Part shown: positions 1-8,357 of the stretch, piece after piece
How the letters are laid out: the number at the start of each line of letters is the position of its first letter
Numbering within the stretch: the stretch's first letter is position 1
NCBI RefSeq assembly: GCF_025465935.1
Contig: NZ_JANLNV010000082.1
Location: forward strand, 186,001-250,000
DNA: 64,000 nt
Direction: 5' to 3'
Source of the DNA: Pseudomonas sp. 7P_10.2_Bac1
Lineage (GTDB): Bacteria; Pseudomonadota; Gammaproteobacteria; Pseudomonadales; Pseudomonadaceae
Translations under genes and position numbers: made by a program
The notes under the pieces: model-generated
The model's input: the letters and a program-made list of their open reading frames with translations, nothing else
What the model was told of the DNA's origin: nothing
Databases searched by the model: none

Positions 1-565
1 AACGTCGGGCCATCTATGGCGGGACGAAGAACCTGTCTGGAACAAAGCCGCCAGTTTGGAGCGCATAAAGTATGTGGCGCTTGGGCTGGCAGGTAGGTAC
101 TTAGGAGGGCAGGCAATCACAACAGGAGCTAAGGTTCCGTGCTCCGGGTGAAGATCCTGATCAATTTGCAGGTTGGTTCGGTCAGAGTAAGGGGCTTCGC
201 GATACCCTTTGTGTATTCAAAGGCAGTATCGGCACAAGATTTACCTGGAAACCATCGAGGGGGTCGATCCCATGTTATTAGCGCAACCTCTATTTGAAGG
301 GTTTGCTAGGGGATTTGTTCGGCCCGAATTGACTTTCAGCTTGGTACTAACGCTGCGGATACTATCGAGTTGAAAATTTAAATGCAAGTGTGCTAGCAAA
401 AAACTTGAGTTGGCAGATGATTAGATCAGTGCCCGAAGGTCTGTTATTAGCCGGTTTTTGGCAGTATTCCAGTGCATTCGACACGGGCTATCGGCCGTTC
501 AAGTCTCTCGTACAGGTGCATTTAGGGGTGCACAGTCCTACATATTTAGCCCCTGAATGGCCCGA

Positions 566-592
566 ATCACGCCCCTGAGCGTGATCTTTTGC
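566..592 (+). terminator. Terminator-like hairpin
   Basis: Arms ATCACGC (566-572) and GCGTGAT (579-585) enclose a six-base loop and are followed by CTTTT. It resembles a weak intrinsic terminator, but no gene upstream of it is recognised, so its role is uncertain. Confidence 0.3.
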
Positions 593-774
593 ACACGTGC
601 AACACAACCAACATATTCGACTACAGGGTAGATAGCAGCCGGGGGCTAGCCTGTTCCACAAATTTAAGTCAATGAAAAACATCGTTTTTTTTAATTGGTG
701 AAAAAATCGACAGTTTGACTCTAGGCCCCGTAGGGTGGGGGTTTGCGGGGGGCAAACGGGGGTTGTCCACTGAC

Positions 775-795
775 TTATCCACAGGATCTGTGGAT
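775..795. promoter_or_regulatory. DnaA-box-like sequence within a perfect dyad
   Basis: TTATCCACA at 775-783 matches the consensus DnaA box. It lies in a perfect 8-base inverted repeat, ATCCACAG / GAT / CTGTGGAT (777-795). No dnaA, dnaN or AT-rich unwinding region is nearby, so this is not called an origin. It could be a DnaA-responsive regulatory site or coincidence. Confidence 0.3.
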
Positions 796-901
796 TGTCC
801 CAAGCGCTTGCTCTAGATCGCGGGTATAGACTTTTTTCGGCTTTACCCCAGCGAAAAAAGGAGTAGAGTGGCGCGCCTTCTGTTCTGCCCTACAGTGTTT
901 T

Positions 902-1225
902 ATGAAGTTTCGCACAGCTACTTCCTCTGCTACTCGCTCCAGCACCTCGCCAGTAGCGCCCAAGCGTTTTTCCTTGCGGATTGCGGTCTGGTTACTGGAC
1001 AACCCGCATCTCGGGGCCAAGCCCAGCGTCAAGCAAGTGGCCGGACACTTGCTAAAGCAGCCCGCCCGCCAAGGTGTGGTACTCGCTCAGAGCCGTCTCG
1101 GGCAGTTGATGTGCCGTGATTGCGGAAGCTCGCGGGACAAACGAATTGGCCAGGAACTGTTGCGTCAGGCAGCGCGTGCCGGTGATCGTGTGGCCCAGCA
1201 GGAACTGAGCAAGATCGAAGACTGA
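902..1225 (+). CDS. Sel1-like repeat small protein (hypothetical)
   Basis: A 107-residue basic protein. The N-terminal 20 residues are Ser/Thr/Arg-rich and may not all be translated. The rest is helical, and near the C-terminus GQELLRQAARAGDRVAQQEL fits a Sel1-type (TPR-like) repeat, in which a residue pair such as AA..GD.xAQ recurs. MC.DCG supplies a Cys pair at about residues 71-74. No signal peptide is evident and the function is unknown. It sits 58 bases upstream of rmuC on the same strand and may be cotranscribed with it. The ATG at 902 lacks a clear Shine-Dalgarno, so a start further in is possible. Confidence 0.55.
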   Translation: MKFRTATSSATRSSTSPVAPKRFSLRIAVWLLDNPHLGAKPSVKQVAGHLLKQPARQGVVLAQSRLGQLMCRDCGSSRDKRIGQELLRQAARAGDRVAQQELSKIED

Positions 1226-1283
1226 GCTGTCTTCGTTTCCCAAGCTTGGTTAACCTTGCTCTTTTACCTTGTGCGGAGTGGTT

Positions 1284-2762
1284 ATGGCCCTGGACCAGAG
1301 CAGCATTTTGCTGGGTTTGGCGTTGGCAGGCGTGCCCTTGTTGGTGCTTGTCTGGCAATTGCAGCGGCGCGCCAGTGGGCATCAGGCCGAGTTGAACCTG
1401 CTTGAAGAGCGCCTGAATATGGCCCAGTTGTCCCAGGAAGGCCTGAGTGCACAACTGGATGCCAGCCGCGATGAAATCAGTGACCTGGGGCAAGCCAACA
1501 CGGCCAAGCAGGCCGAATTGGCGGCGCTGCGCCGTGAAGTCGAACTGTTGCAAGTGGAACGCGACAACGCGCGCGATGCTTCCCATGCCTGGAACCTGGA
1601 ACGTGCGCAAAAAGAAGCCGAGCTGCGCCGTCTGGATGCCCAGGCTGCTGGGCTGAGTGCCGAGTTGCGTGAGCAGCAGGAAGGCCATCAGCAGCGCTTG
1701 AGCGACCTGCAAGGTTCGCGTGATGAATTGCGCGCGCAGTTTTCGGAATTGGCCGGCAAGATTTTCGATGAGCGCGAGCAACGTTTTGCGCAGACCAGCA
1801 ATGAGCGCCTCGGCCAACTGCTCGACCCGCTCAAAGAGCGAATTCAGTCCTTTGAAAAGCGTGTTGAAGAAAGCTATCAGCAAGAAGCCCGTGAACGCTT
1901 CTCACTGGGCAAAGAGCTTGAGCGTCTTCAGCAACTCAACCTGCGCCTGAGTGATGAAGCCACCAATCTGACGCGTGCCCTTAAAGGGCAGAAGACCCAG
2001 GGCAACTGGGGCGAGCTGATTCTGGAGCGAGTGCTTGAGCATGCCGGGTTGGAAAAGGGGCGTGAATATCAAACCCAGGTCAGCCTCAAAGGGCCGGACG
2101 GTGAGCGTTTTCAGCCTGATGTGTTGATCCTGTTGCCGGGCGACAAGCAGGTGGTGGTCGATTCCAAGGTCAGTCTCACGGCGTATCAGCAGTACGTCGG
2201 GGCCGACGATGACGTGATTGCACAGGCGGCGCTCAAGCAGCATGTGCTGTCGTTGCGTAACCATGTTAAAGGCCTCGCAGGCAAAGACTACAAGCGCCTG
2301 GAAGGCCTGCACAGCCTGGATTTCGTGTTGCTGTTCGTGCCAATCGAAGCAGCGTTTTCTGCAGCGCTGCAAGCCGAACCCAACCTGTTTCAGGAAGCTT
2401 TTGATCGCAATATCGTGATCGTCAGCCCCACTACGCTGCTGGCGACGTTGCGGGTGATCGACAGCCTGTGGAAGCAAGAACGTCAAAGCCAGAACGCCCG
2501 AGAAATCGCTGAGCGAGCCGGCTGGCTGTACGACAAATTTGTGCTGTTTATTCAGGACCTGGATGAAGTCGGCAATCGTCTTCAGCAGTTGGACAAAGCC
2601 TACGCAGCAGCACGCAACAAACTGACAGACGGTCGGGGCAATCTGGTGAGCCGCAGCGAGCAGCTTAAATTGCTGGGCGCAAGGGCGAGTAAAAGTCTGC
2701 CAACCGACCTGCTGGAGCGGGCCATGACCGACATCAACGGCGTAGCCCACCCGGCTGAGTAA
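1284..2762 (+). CDS. rmuC: DNA recombination protein RmuC
   Basis: A 492-residue RmuC-family protein. One N-terminal membrane segment (LLGLALAGVPLLVLVWQL) is followed by a long coiled coil (about residues 30-210, rich in L/E/Q/R) and then the conserved nuclease-like RmuC domain, with GNWGELILERVLEHAGL, QPDVLILLPGDKQVVVDSKV and FVPIEAAFSAAL. In Escherichia coli the family limits inversions at short inverted repeats, and the core resembles restriction-endonuclease folds. I chose the ATG at 1284 because GGAG lies 8 bases upstream; a TTG at 1269 would add five residues. It is convergent with the histidine kinase gene at 2822. Confidence 0.92.
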   Translation: MALDQSSILLGLALAGVPLLVLVWQLQRRASGHQAELNLLEERLNMAQLSQEGLSAQLDASRDEISDLGQANTAKQAELAALRREVELLQVERDNARDASHAWNLERAQKEAELRRLDAQAAGLSAELREQQEGHQQRLSDLQGSRDELRAQFSELAGKIFDEREQRFAQTSNERLGQLLDPLKERIQSFEKRVEESYQQEARERFSLGKELERLQQLNLRLSDEATNLTRALKGQKTQGNWGELILERVLEHAGLEKGREYQTQVSLKGPDGERFQPDVLILLPGDKQVVVDSKVSLTAYQQYVGADDDVIAQAALKQHVLSLRNHVKGLAGKDYKRLEGLHSLDFVLLFVPIEAAFSAALQAEPNLFQEAFDRNIVIVSPTTLLATLRVIDSLWKQERQSQNAREIAERAGWLYDKFVLFIQDLDEVGNRLQQLDKAYAAARNKLTDGRGNLVSRSEQLKLLGARASKSLPTDLLERAMTDINGVAHPAE

Positions 2763-2768
2763 GGTCTT

Positions 2769-2801
2769 GTAGCCGCTGTCGAGGCACGAGGCAGCGGCTA
2801 C
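2769..2801. repeat. Palindromic element between convergent genes
   Basis: GTAGCCGCTG and CAGCGGCTAC are inverted around a short spacer. It has no T-run on either side, so it is closer to the REP-like palindromes of this genome than to a classical terminator, though it may still end transcription between rmuC and the kinase gene. Confidence 0.5.
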
Positions 2802-2821
2802 AGGGGCAGGCGAAGTTCAGA

Positions 2822-5800
2822 TCACAACGGCACATGCCGACTCAGCAGCGCCCTCAACACGGCAGGCTTGACTGGCTTGGTCAGGTATTCCAGCCCCGCC
2901 GCATGCACTTCAGCGATCATTTCCGGGCGTCCATCGGCGCTGATTACCACTCCCGGCACCGGCTCGCCCAGTTGCGCGCGCAGCCAGCCCATGAGGTCAG
3001 TGCCGGTCTCGCCGTTGTCCAGGTGGTAGTCAACCAGAACCAGTTGCGGGCGCACGCCATCGTTGAGCAAGGCTGCGCATTCTTCGCGGTTTCTGGCGGT
3101 CCACACCCGGCACCCCCAGCGCGTGAGCAAACTCTGCATGCCGATCAGGATGCTGTCTTCGTTATCGATACACAGTATTTGAGCGCCGGTGACGGGCTGG
3201 CTTTTTTGGACCGCTGACGTGGCGTTAGGTGTCGTTTGCGCCTGTGCCAGCGGCACGCTGACGCTGAAGACGCTGCCTTTGCCCGGCCATGAGCGGACTT
3301 GCAGCTTGTGACCGAGTACCCGACACAGCCCGTCAGCAATCGCCAGGCCCAGGCCCAGGCCTTTCTCGGCGCGGGTCTGATGGCTGTCCAGACGTTTGAA
3401 CTCTTCAAAAATGACCTGAAGTTTGTCCTCTGGAATGCCAGGGCCGCGATCCCAGACTTCCAGGCACAAGTACTGACCACGACGGCGGACCCCCAGCAAT
3501 ATCGGGCCTTTGGCGTAGCGGAATGCGTTGGTCAGGAAGTTCTGCAAGATACGCCGCAGCAGCTTGATGTCGCTGCTGACCCGCAGACGGCTGCCGTGCA
3601 CCCTGAACTTGAGGCCTTGCTCCTGGGCCTGGGCAGTAAATTCATTGCCCAGGGTGTTGAACAGGTCATTGATTGCGAATGGCTTGATGTCGGGTGTGAA
3701 TTTGCCGTTTTCCAAGCGGGAAATATCCAGCAGGTCACTGATCAGGTCTTCAGCCGAACGCAATGAGCTGTCCAGGTGCTGCACCAGCTTTTGTGCTTCA
3801 GGGCTTAAGTCTTCCTGGTGCGATAGGGCCGCGGAGAACAGTCGTGCGGCGTTCATGGGTTGCATCAGGTCATGGCTGACCGCCGCCAGGAAACGGGTTT
3901 TCGATTGGTTGGCAGCCTCGGCCGTGCCCTTGGCTTCGATCAGTGCCTGGTTGAGCTCGGACAATTCACGGGTTCGCTCGGCAACGCGTTGTTCCAGGCC
4001 TTCGTTGGCTTCGGTGAGCGCCTGTTCGGCCTCGCGGAACGCGGTAATGTCAGTAAAACTCATCACGAACCCGCCGCCGGGCATCGGGTTGCCGATCAGC
4101 TCGATGACCCGGCCATTGGGAAACAGCCGCTCAGAGGTGTGCGCACGACCTTGGCGCATCCAGTGCAGACGACGTGCCACGTGCACTTCTGCTTCACCGG
4201 GGCCGCACAGGCCGCGTTCGGCGTTATGACGAATAATATCGGCGATAGGGCGCCCGACGCTGATCAGGCCTTCGGGGTAATTGAACAGTTCCAGGTAGCG
4301 GCGGTTCCAGGCCACGAGTCGCAGGGATTGGTCGACCACGCTGATGCCTTGGGTGATGTTTTCAATCGCGCCCTGAAGCAGCGCTCGGTTAAACTGCAGC
4401 ACTTCTGACGCCTCGTCCGCAATGCGGACGACGTCTTCAAGTTGCATTTCCCGGCCTTCAATGGCGGCTTTCACCACAGCTCGGGTGGACGACGCACCCA
4501 GTACCCCGGCCAGCAAGCGTTCTGTGTGAGCGATCCATTCGCCATCCGCGTTCTGGTTGGGGTTGAAGCCCTTGCCCTGGCGATAGGCGAAGCGGATAAA
4601 ACTCTGGCGGGCGCGTTCTTCGCCCACAAAGCGGGCCGCCAATGTCAGTAAGTCATTGATTTGCACCGAGAGCATCGAGCGCCCACTGGGGTGGTTGCTG
4701 ATTTCCTGGCCGATAAAACGTCCTGCCTGCCAGTGCTCCGACACCCGCGTACGTGACAGCACCGAGACCCAGGCAAAAAGGGTGAAGTTACCGGCCAGGG
4801 ACAGCACTACGCCCTGTGTCAGCGGAGTAATCGGCAGGCCCAGCGGGTTGCTATGCAGCCATGCCAAGCCCGGAAAATGACTCAAGTGCCAGCCCATGCT
4901 ATGGGCGGCCAGCGGCAGCACCAGGGTGTAGAACCAGATAAAAGTGCCGGTCGCCAGCCCGGCGAAAACACCGCGGCGGTTGGCTTGCTTCCAGTACAGC
5001 GCACCGAGCATCGCCGGTGCGAGTTGGGTCACGGCAGCGAAGGAAATTTGCCCGATGGTGGCAAGGCTGGCAGTAGAGCCCAGCAGGCGATAGCTGACAT
5101 ACGCCAAAAGCAAAATGACCACAATCGACACGCGGCGCACCGACAGCATCCAGTGGCGGAACACTTCAAATGGACGCTCGGCGTTTTTATGGCGCAACAG
5201 CCACGGCAGCAGCATGTCGTTGGACACCATGGTCGACAGCGCAACGCTGGCGACAATCACCATGCCGGTCGCGGCCGAGGCGCCGCCAATAAAGGCCAGC
5301 AAGGCCAGTGCAGGGTGGGCCTGGGCCAGCGGCAGGCTGATCACGAACGAGTCTGGCAGCACCGAACTGGGTAGCATCATCTGGCCAGCCAGCGCGATGG
5401 GGACTACAAACAGGGCTGCCAGGATCAGATAAGCCGGGAACACCCATTTGGCCAGGCGCAGGTCTTGTGGCTCGATGTTCTCAACCACGGTCACGTGGAA
5501 TTGCCGGGGCAGGCAGATGATTGCCATCATGGCGACGCCGGTTTGTACCACCATCGACGGCCAATTGATGGTTTCTTGCCAATATGCTTCAAGGCGTGGC
5601 GCCAGCATGGCCTGGCTGAACAGGTCATCGAAGCCGTCATACAGGCCAAAGGTCACAAATGCGCCGACCGCGAGAAACGCGAACAGCTTGACCAGCGACT
5701 CGAAGGCGATGGCCAGCACCATGCCCCGGTGGTGTTCGGTGGAGTCGAGGTTACGGGTGCCAAACACGATGGTGAACAGCGCCAGCACCAGCGACACCAA

Positions 5801-6289
5801 GAGGGCGGTGTCTTGGGCGCGGGTGCCCGTAGCGTCAGCCCCAGCCCCGATCAACAGGTTGACGCCGAGTACGATGCCTTTGAGTTGCAGGGCGATATAA
5901 GGCAGGACGCCGACCAGGCAGATCAAGGCCACCACAATCGCGAGCGACTGGGATTTGCCATAGCGCGCGGCGATAAAGTCGGCAATCGAGGTGATGTTTT
6001 CTTGCTTGCTGATCATCACCATTTTTTGCAGGACCCACGGTGCGCACACTAATAGCAGCACCGGTCCCAGATAAATCGGCAAGAACGCCCAGAGTTGTTC
6101 GGCGGCCTGGCCTACGGCGCCGAAGAAGGTCCAACTGGTGCAGTACACCGCCAGCGACAAACTGTAGACCCACGCGCGAACCCGCGGCGGCAGCGGTTTG
6201 CTGCGCCGGTCACCATAAAAGGCAATGGCGAACATAATGGCCATATAGGCCAGGGCGACGGCGGCGATCAGCCCGCTGGACAACGACAT
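2822..6289 (-). CDS. mxtR: Sodium/solute symporter-fused hybrid histidine kinase (MxtR/CrbS type)
   Basis: An 1155-residue membrane hybrid sensor kinase. About residues 1-500 form a multi-helix SSS-family symporter module (ENITSIADFIAARYG near the start). A linker is followed by a PAS domain (about 630-750), a coiled coil, and a HisKA domain with SHDLMQPMNAARL (phospho-accepting His about 805). A HATPase domain follows (NFLTNAFRYAKG, GLGLGLAI), and a C-terminal receiver ends the protein (LVLVDYHLDNG, Asp about 1087). In Pseudomonas and Vibrio, proteins of this architecture (MxtR, CrbS) act with a LuxR-type regulator to control acetate use. No regulator gene is adjacent here. CAGGAG lies 7-8 bases before the ATG. 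The symbol rests on architecture, not a search. Confidence 0.8.
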   Translation of the reverse strand: MSLSSGLIAAVALAYMAIMFAIAFYGDRRSKPLPPRVRAWVYSLSLAVYCTSWTFFGAVGQAAEQLWAFLPIYLGPVLLLVCAPWVLQKMVMISKQENITSIADFIAARYGKSQSLAIVVALICLVGVLPYIALQLKGIVLGVNLLIGAGADATGTRAQDTALLVSLVLALFTIVFGTRNLDSTEHHRGMVLAIAFESLVKLFAFLAVGAFVTFGLYDGFDDLFSQAMLAPRLEAYWQETINWPSMVVQTGVAMMAIICLPRQFHVTVVENIEPQDLRLAKWVFPAYLILAALFVVPIALAGQMMLPSSVLPDSFVISLPLAQAHPALALLAFIGGASAATGMVIVASVALSTMVSNDMLLPWLLRHKNAERPFEVFRHWMLSVRRVSIVVILLLAYVSYRLLGSTASLATIGQISFAAVTQLAPAMLGALYWKQANRRGVFAGLATGTFIWFYTLVLPLAAHSMGWHLSHFPGLAWLHSNPLGLPITPLTQGVVLSLAGNFTLFAWVSVLSRTRVSEHWQAGRFIGQEISNHPSGRSMLSVQINDLLTLAARFVGEERARQSFIRFAYRQGKGFNPNQNADGEWIAHTERLLAGVLGASSTRAVVKAAIEGREMQLEDVVRIADEASEVLQFNRALLQGAIENITQGISVVDQSLRLVAWNRRYLELFNYPEGLISVGRPIADIIRHNAERGLCGPGEAEVHVARRLHWMRQGRAHTSERLFPNGRVIELIGNPMPGGGFVMSFTDITAFREAEQALTEANEGLEQRVAERTRELSELNQALIEAKGTAEAANQSKTRFLAAVSHDLMQPMNAARLFSAALSHQEDLSPEAQKLVQHLDSSLRSAEDLISDLLDISRLENGKFTPDIKPFAINDLFNTLGNEFTAQAQEQGLKFRVHGSRLRVSSDIKLLRRILQNFLTNAFRYAKGPILLGVRRRGQYLCLEVWDRGPGIPEDKLQVIFEEFKRLDSHQTRAEKGLGLGLAIADGLCRVLGHKLQVRSWPGKGSVFSVSVPLAQAQTTPNATSAVQKSQPVTGAQILCIDNEDSILIGMQSLLTRWGCRVWTARNREECAALLNDGVRPQLVLVDYHLDNGETGTDLMGWLRAQLGEPVPGVVISADGRPEMIAEVHAAGLEYLTKPVKPAVLRALLSRHVPL

Positions 6290-6305
6290 GAAGACTCCTG
6301 AGCGT

Positions 6306-6330
6306 AAAAGATCCGGGCGATCCAGCCCGG
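6306..6330 (-). terminator. Terminator of the TetR gene
   Basis: On the minus strand CCGGGC / TGGATC / GCCCGG is followed by ATCTTTT. It lies between the end of the TetR gene and the start of the kinase gene, so it probably separates the two transcripts. Confidence 0.6.
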
Positions 6331-6406
6331 CAGCCTAGTCTCGCACGATGTTCAAACCGCGTCAGTGTCGACCATGGTCTGAGCGCGGCCCAGCGTCGCA
6401 GGGCGT

Positions 6407-6952
6407 TCAGGCCCTCAGTGCCAGATCGATCTGTTCATTCAATTGCTCAAGAGTCAGCGGCGCTTCTGCAAACAAAATGCGAAAGACGACGGGGGCGACG
6501 ATGACGTTCAGCAGGCGGTCAATGTCCGGTAGCTTTTCAACGTTATTGCGATGGCGCTCCAGGATGATCTGCAACTGAGCGCCAAGGATTTTTACGCAGG
6601 TGCCTTTGACCGGGCTGCATTGCACGTCACGCATCATGTTGCGGCCGGGTTCTGAATTCATCTCATCCAGGTATTGCTCGGCCCACGCCTGGATGTCCCC
6701 ACGCAGGCTCCCCGTGGCCAGCGGCTCGGTGTCTGGGCGCATGCGCTCCAGGGCAACATCGGCCAGGAGCACATTCAAATCTCCCCAGCGCCGGTAAATA
6801 GTCGATGGGGTCACGCCTGCAAGCGTTGCCACCATGGGTACGGTGACGCCGGAACGGTCATGTTCCTTGAGCAATTGGCGCACTGCCGTGTGAATGGATT
6901 CTTGTACGCGGGCACTTCGCCCACCTGTGCGTACTTCTTTAGGCTGGTTCAT
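6407..6952 (-). CDS. TetR/AcrR-family transcriptional regulator
   Basis: A 181-residue regulator. The N-terminal helix-turn-helix reads VTVPMVATLAGVTPSTIYRRWG (about residues 35-56). The rest is a helical ligand-binding domain of the TetR_C type (SLRGDIQAWAEQYLDEM and onward). I start at the ATG giving MNQPKEVRTGG; an upstream in-frame start would add 19 uncharacteristic residues. It diverges from an MFS transporter gene with 88 bases between them. That spacer contains inverted AAAGCAAA half-sites, so it probably represses that transporter and itself. The inducer is unknown. Confidence 0.85.
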   Translation of the reverse strand: MNQPKEVRTGGRSARVQESIHTAVRQLLKEHDRSGVTVPMVATLAGVTPSTIYRRWGDLNVLLADVALERMRPDTEPLATGSLRGDIQAWAEQYLDEMNSEPGRNMMRDVQCSPVKGTCVKILGAQLQIILERHRNNVEKLPDIDRLLNVIVAPVVFRILFAEAPLTLEQLNEQIDLALRA

Positions 6953-6969
6953 GCGTAAAACCTTAACAC

Positions 6970-7029
6970 AAAGAATTTGCTTTAAGCCGTAGGTCGTCGC
7001 ACACTCCACAAAAGCAAACTTTTAGCTTT
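6970..7029. promoter_or_regulatory. Candidate TetR operator pair
   Basis: An imperfect palindrome, AAAGCAAACTTTTAGCTTT, lies at 7011-7029. A related inverted half, AAAGAATTTGCTTT, lies at 6970-6983. Both sit in the divergent TetR/MFS spacer, where an autoregulating TetR protein would bind. The assignment is by position and symmetry only. Confidence 0.4.
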
Positions 7030-7040
7030 AGTGAGGGTGT

Positions 7041-8237
7041 ATGTCCAACAGCATTGATAGTGCGTCGCCGAACCGTTCCAGCATGGTATTTCTTGGGCTG
7101 ACCGTCATGACCTTTCTCGCGGCTTCGGCTGCGCCAACCCCGCTGTACCGTATTTACCAGGAGAACATGCACTTTTCAGCGGCGACCTTGACCCTGATCT
7201 TCGGCGTGTATGCCTTGAGCCTGCTGACGGCGCTACTGACAGTGGGCTCATTGTCGGATTATTTGGGGCGTAAACCAGTCATTTTTTCTGCGTTGATTCT
7301 CGACATGCTGGCGATGGGGTTGTTTCTGGGGGCTGACAGCGTCACCTGGTTGATCGCTGCCCGTGTATTGCAGGGCTTCGCGACAGGCATTGCAACCAGT
7401 TCGCTGGGCGCTGCGATGCTGGATAACGACCGCCTCCAAGGCCCGTTGATCAACAGCATCTCACCTTTGGTAGGCATGGCGTGCGGCGCCTTTGGCACCA
7501 GTGTGCTGGTGGAATTTGCGCCACAACCCTTGCATCTGGCGTTTTGGATTTTGCTCGGTTTGCTGGCTGCGCAAGCCGTGTATGTCTGGCGCCTGCCGGA
7601 AAGCGTAAGCCCGCAACCCGGCGTGCTGACTTCGCTACGGCCCAGTTTGCATATCCCTGTACAAGCCCGTTCCGCGATGTGGCTGGTGTTACCGGTGAAC
7701 GTCGCGGTCTGGGCAATGGGCGGTTTTTATCTGGCGCTGGTGCCTTCACTGATCCGTGCAGCCACGGGGTCAACTTCTTATCTGGTCGGCGGGGCGATGG
7801 TGGCCGTGCTCACACTGAGTGGTGCCATGGCGATTTTCACGATGCGCAATCAATCGGCCACGCGGGTGCTGACGCTGGGAGCCTGTTTGCTGGTGGTGGG
7901 CGTCAGCACCATCATGCTGGCGGTACACACCGGCAACCTCGAGTTGTTTTTCTTTGGCTCATGGTTGGCGGGCAGTGGTTTCGGCTGTGGTTTTCTAGGC
8001 AGCATTCGCAGTGTCGTGCCCTTGGCTCTGCCTCATGAACGGGCAGGTCTGATGTCGGCCTTTTATATCCTGAGCTATCTGGCGTTCAGTCTGCCGGTGT
8101 TGCTGGTGGGCAATCTGACGCGCACTTTTGGCCTGGTGGCGACGGCTGATGGTTTCAGTGTGGTGTTGATTGCGTTGGCGCTCGCAGCGTTGCTGGCGTT
8201 GTTCTTCAGACGTGCTGCCCATCCGTGCAAGGCTTGA
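7041..8237 (+). CDS. MFS transporter (drug/metabolite efflux type)
   Basis: A 398-residue, roughly 12-helix inner-membrane transporter. The MFS signature is seen in loop 2-3 as GSLSDYLGRKPVI (about residues 71-83). The segment after it, LQGFATGIATSSLGAAML, also fits the family. It begins 88 bases from the divergent TetR gene, an arrangement typical of locally regulated efflux pumps. The substrate cannot be inferred. GTGAGGGTGT precedes the ATG as a plausible ribosome binding site. Confidence 0.85.
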   Translation: MSNSIDSASPNRSSMVFLGLTVMTFLAASAAPTPLYRIYQENMHFSAATLTLIFGVYALSLLTALLTVGSLSDYLGRKPVIFSALILDMLAMGLFLGADSVTWLIAARVLQGFATGIATSSLGAAMLDNDRLQGPLINSISPLVGMACGAFGTSVLVEFAPQPLHLAFWILLGLLAAQAVYVWRLPESVSPQPGVLTSLRPSLHIPVQARSAMWLVLPVNVAVWAMGGFYLALVPSLIRAATGSTSYLVGGAMVAVLTLSGAMAIFTMRNQSATRVLTLGACLLVVGVSTIMLAVHTGNLELFFFGSWLAGSGFGCGFLGSIRSVVPLALPHERAGLMSAFYILSYLAFSLPVLLVGNLTRTFGLVATADGFSVVLIALALAALLALFFRRAAHPCKA

Positions 8238-8357
8238 GTCTGCGCCTTTCGGACTTATATAGGTAAAACAGATAACAGTTAGAGAAATTACCCGTTATAT
8301 AGATATTCGATTCAGTTCTACTCTTGCACTACCTCACAAGAGGAACAGGAGGAGCCC

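Larger units (their letters stand above)
1..901. other. A+T-richer region, no intact gene recognised
   Basis: No convincing gene is visible. The stretch is richer in A+T than the coding DNA to its right (301-420 has 51 G/C in 120 bases) and lacks Pseudomonas-like codon use. At the left edge, frame 2 is open from base 2 to a TGA at 149-151, and frame 3 is open across that stop up to about base 275. This could be the frameshifted tail of a gene whose start lies outside the window, but I recognise no family. The 62-residue reading frame at 390-578 has no ribosome binding site or family signature and I treat it as chance. A terminator-like hairpin at 566 and a DnaA-box-like dyad at 775 are listed separately. 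Confidence 0.45.

Noticed and set aside
390-578. 62-codon plus-strand frame in the left spacer
   Set aside because: No ribosome binding site, no recognisable motif, and it overlaps an antisense frame of equal quality.
775-795. Chromosomal replication origin
   Set aside because: A single DnaA-box dyad without dnaA, dnaN, gidA or an AT-rich unwinding element is insufficient.
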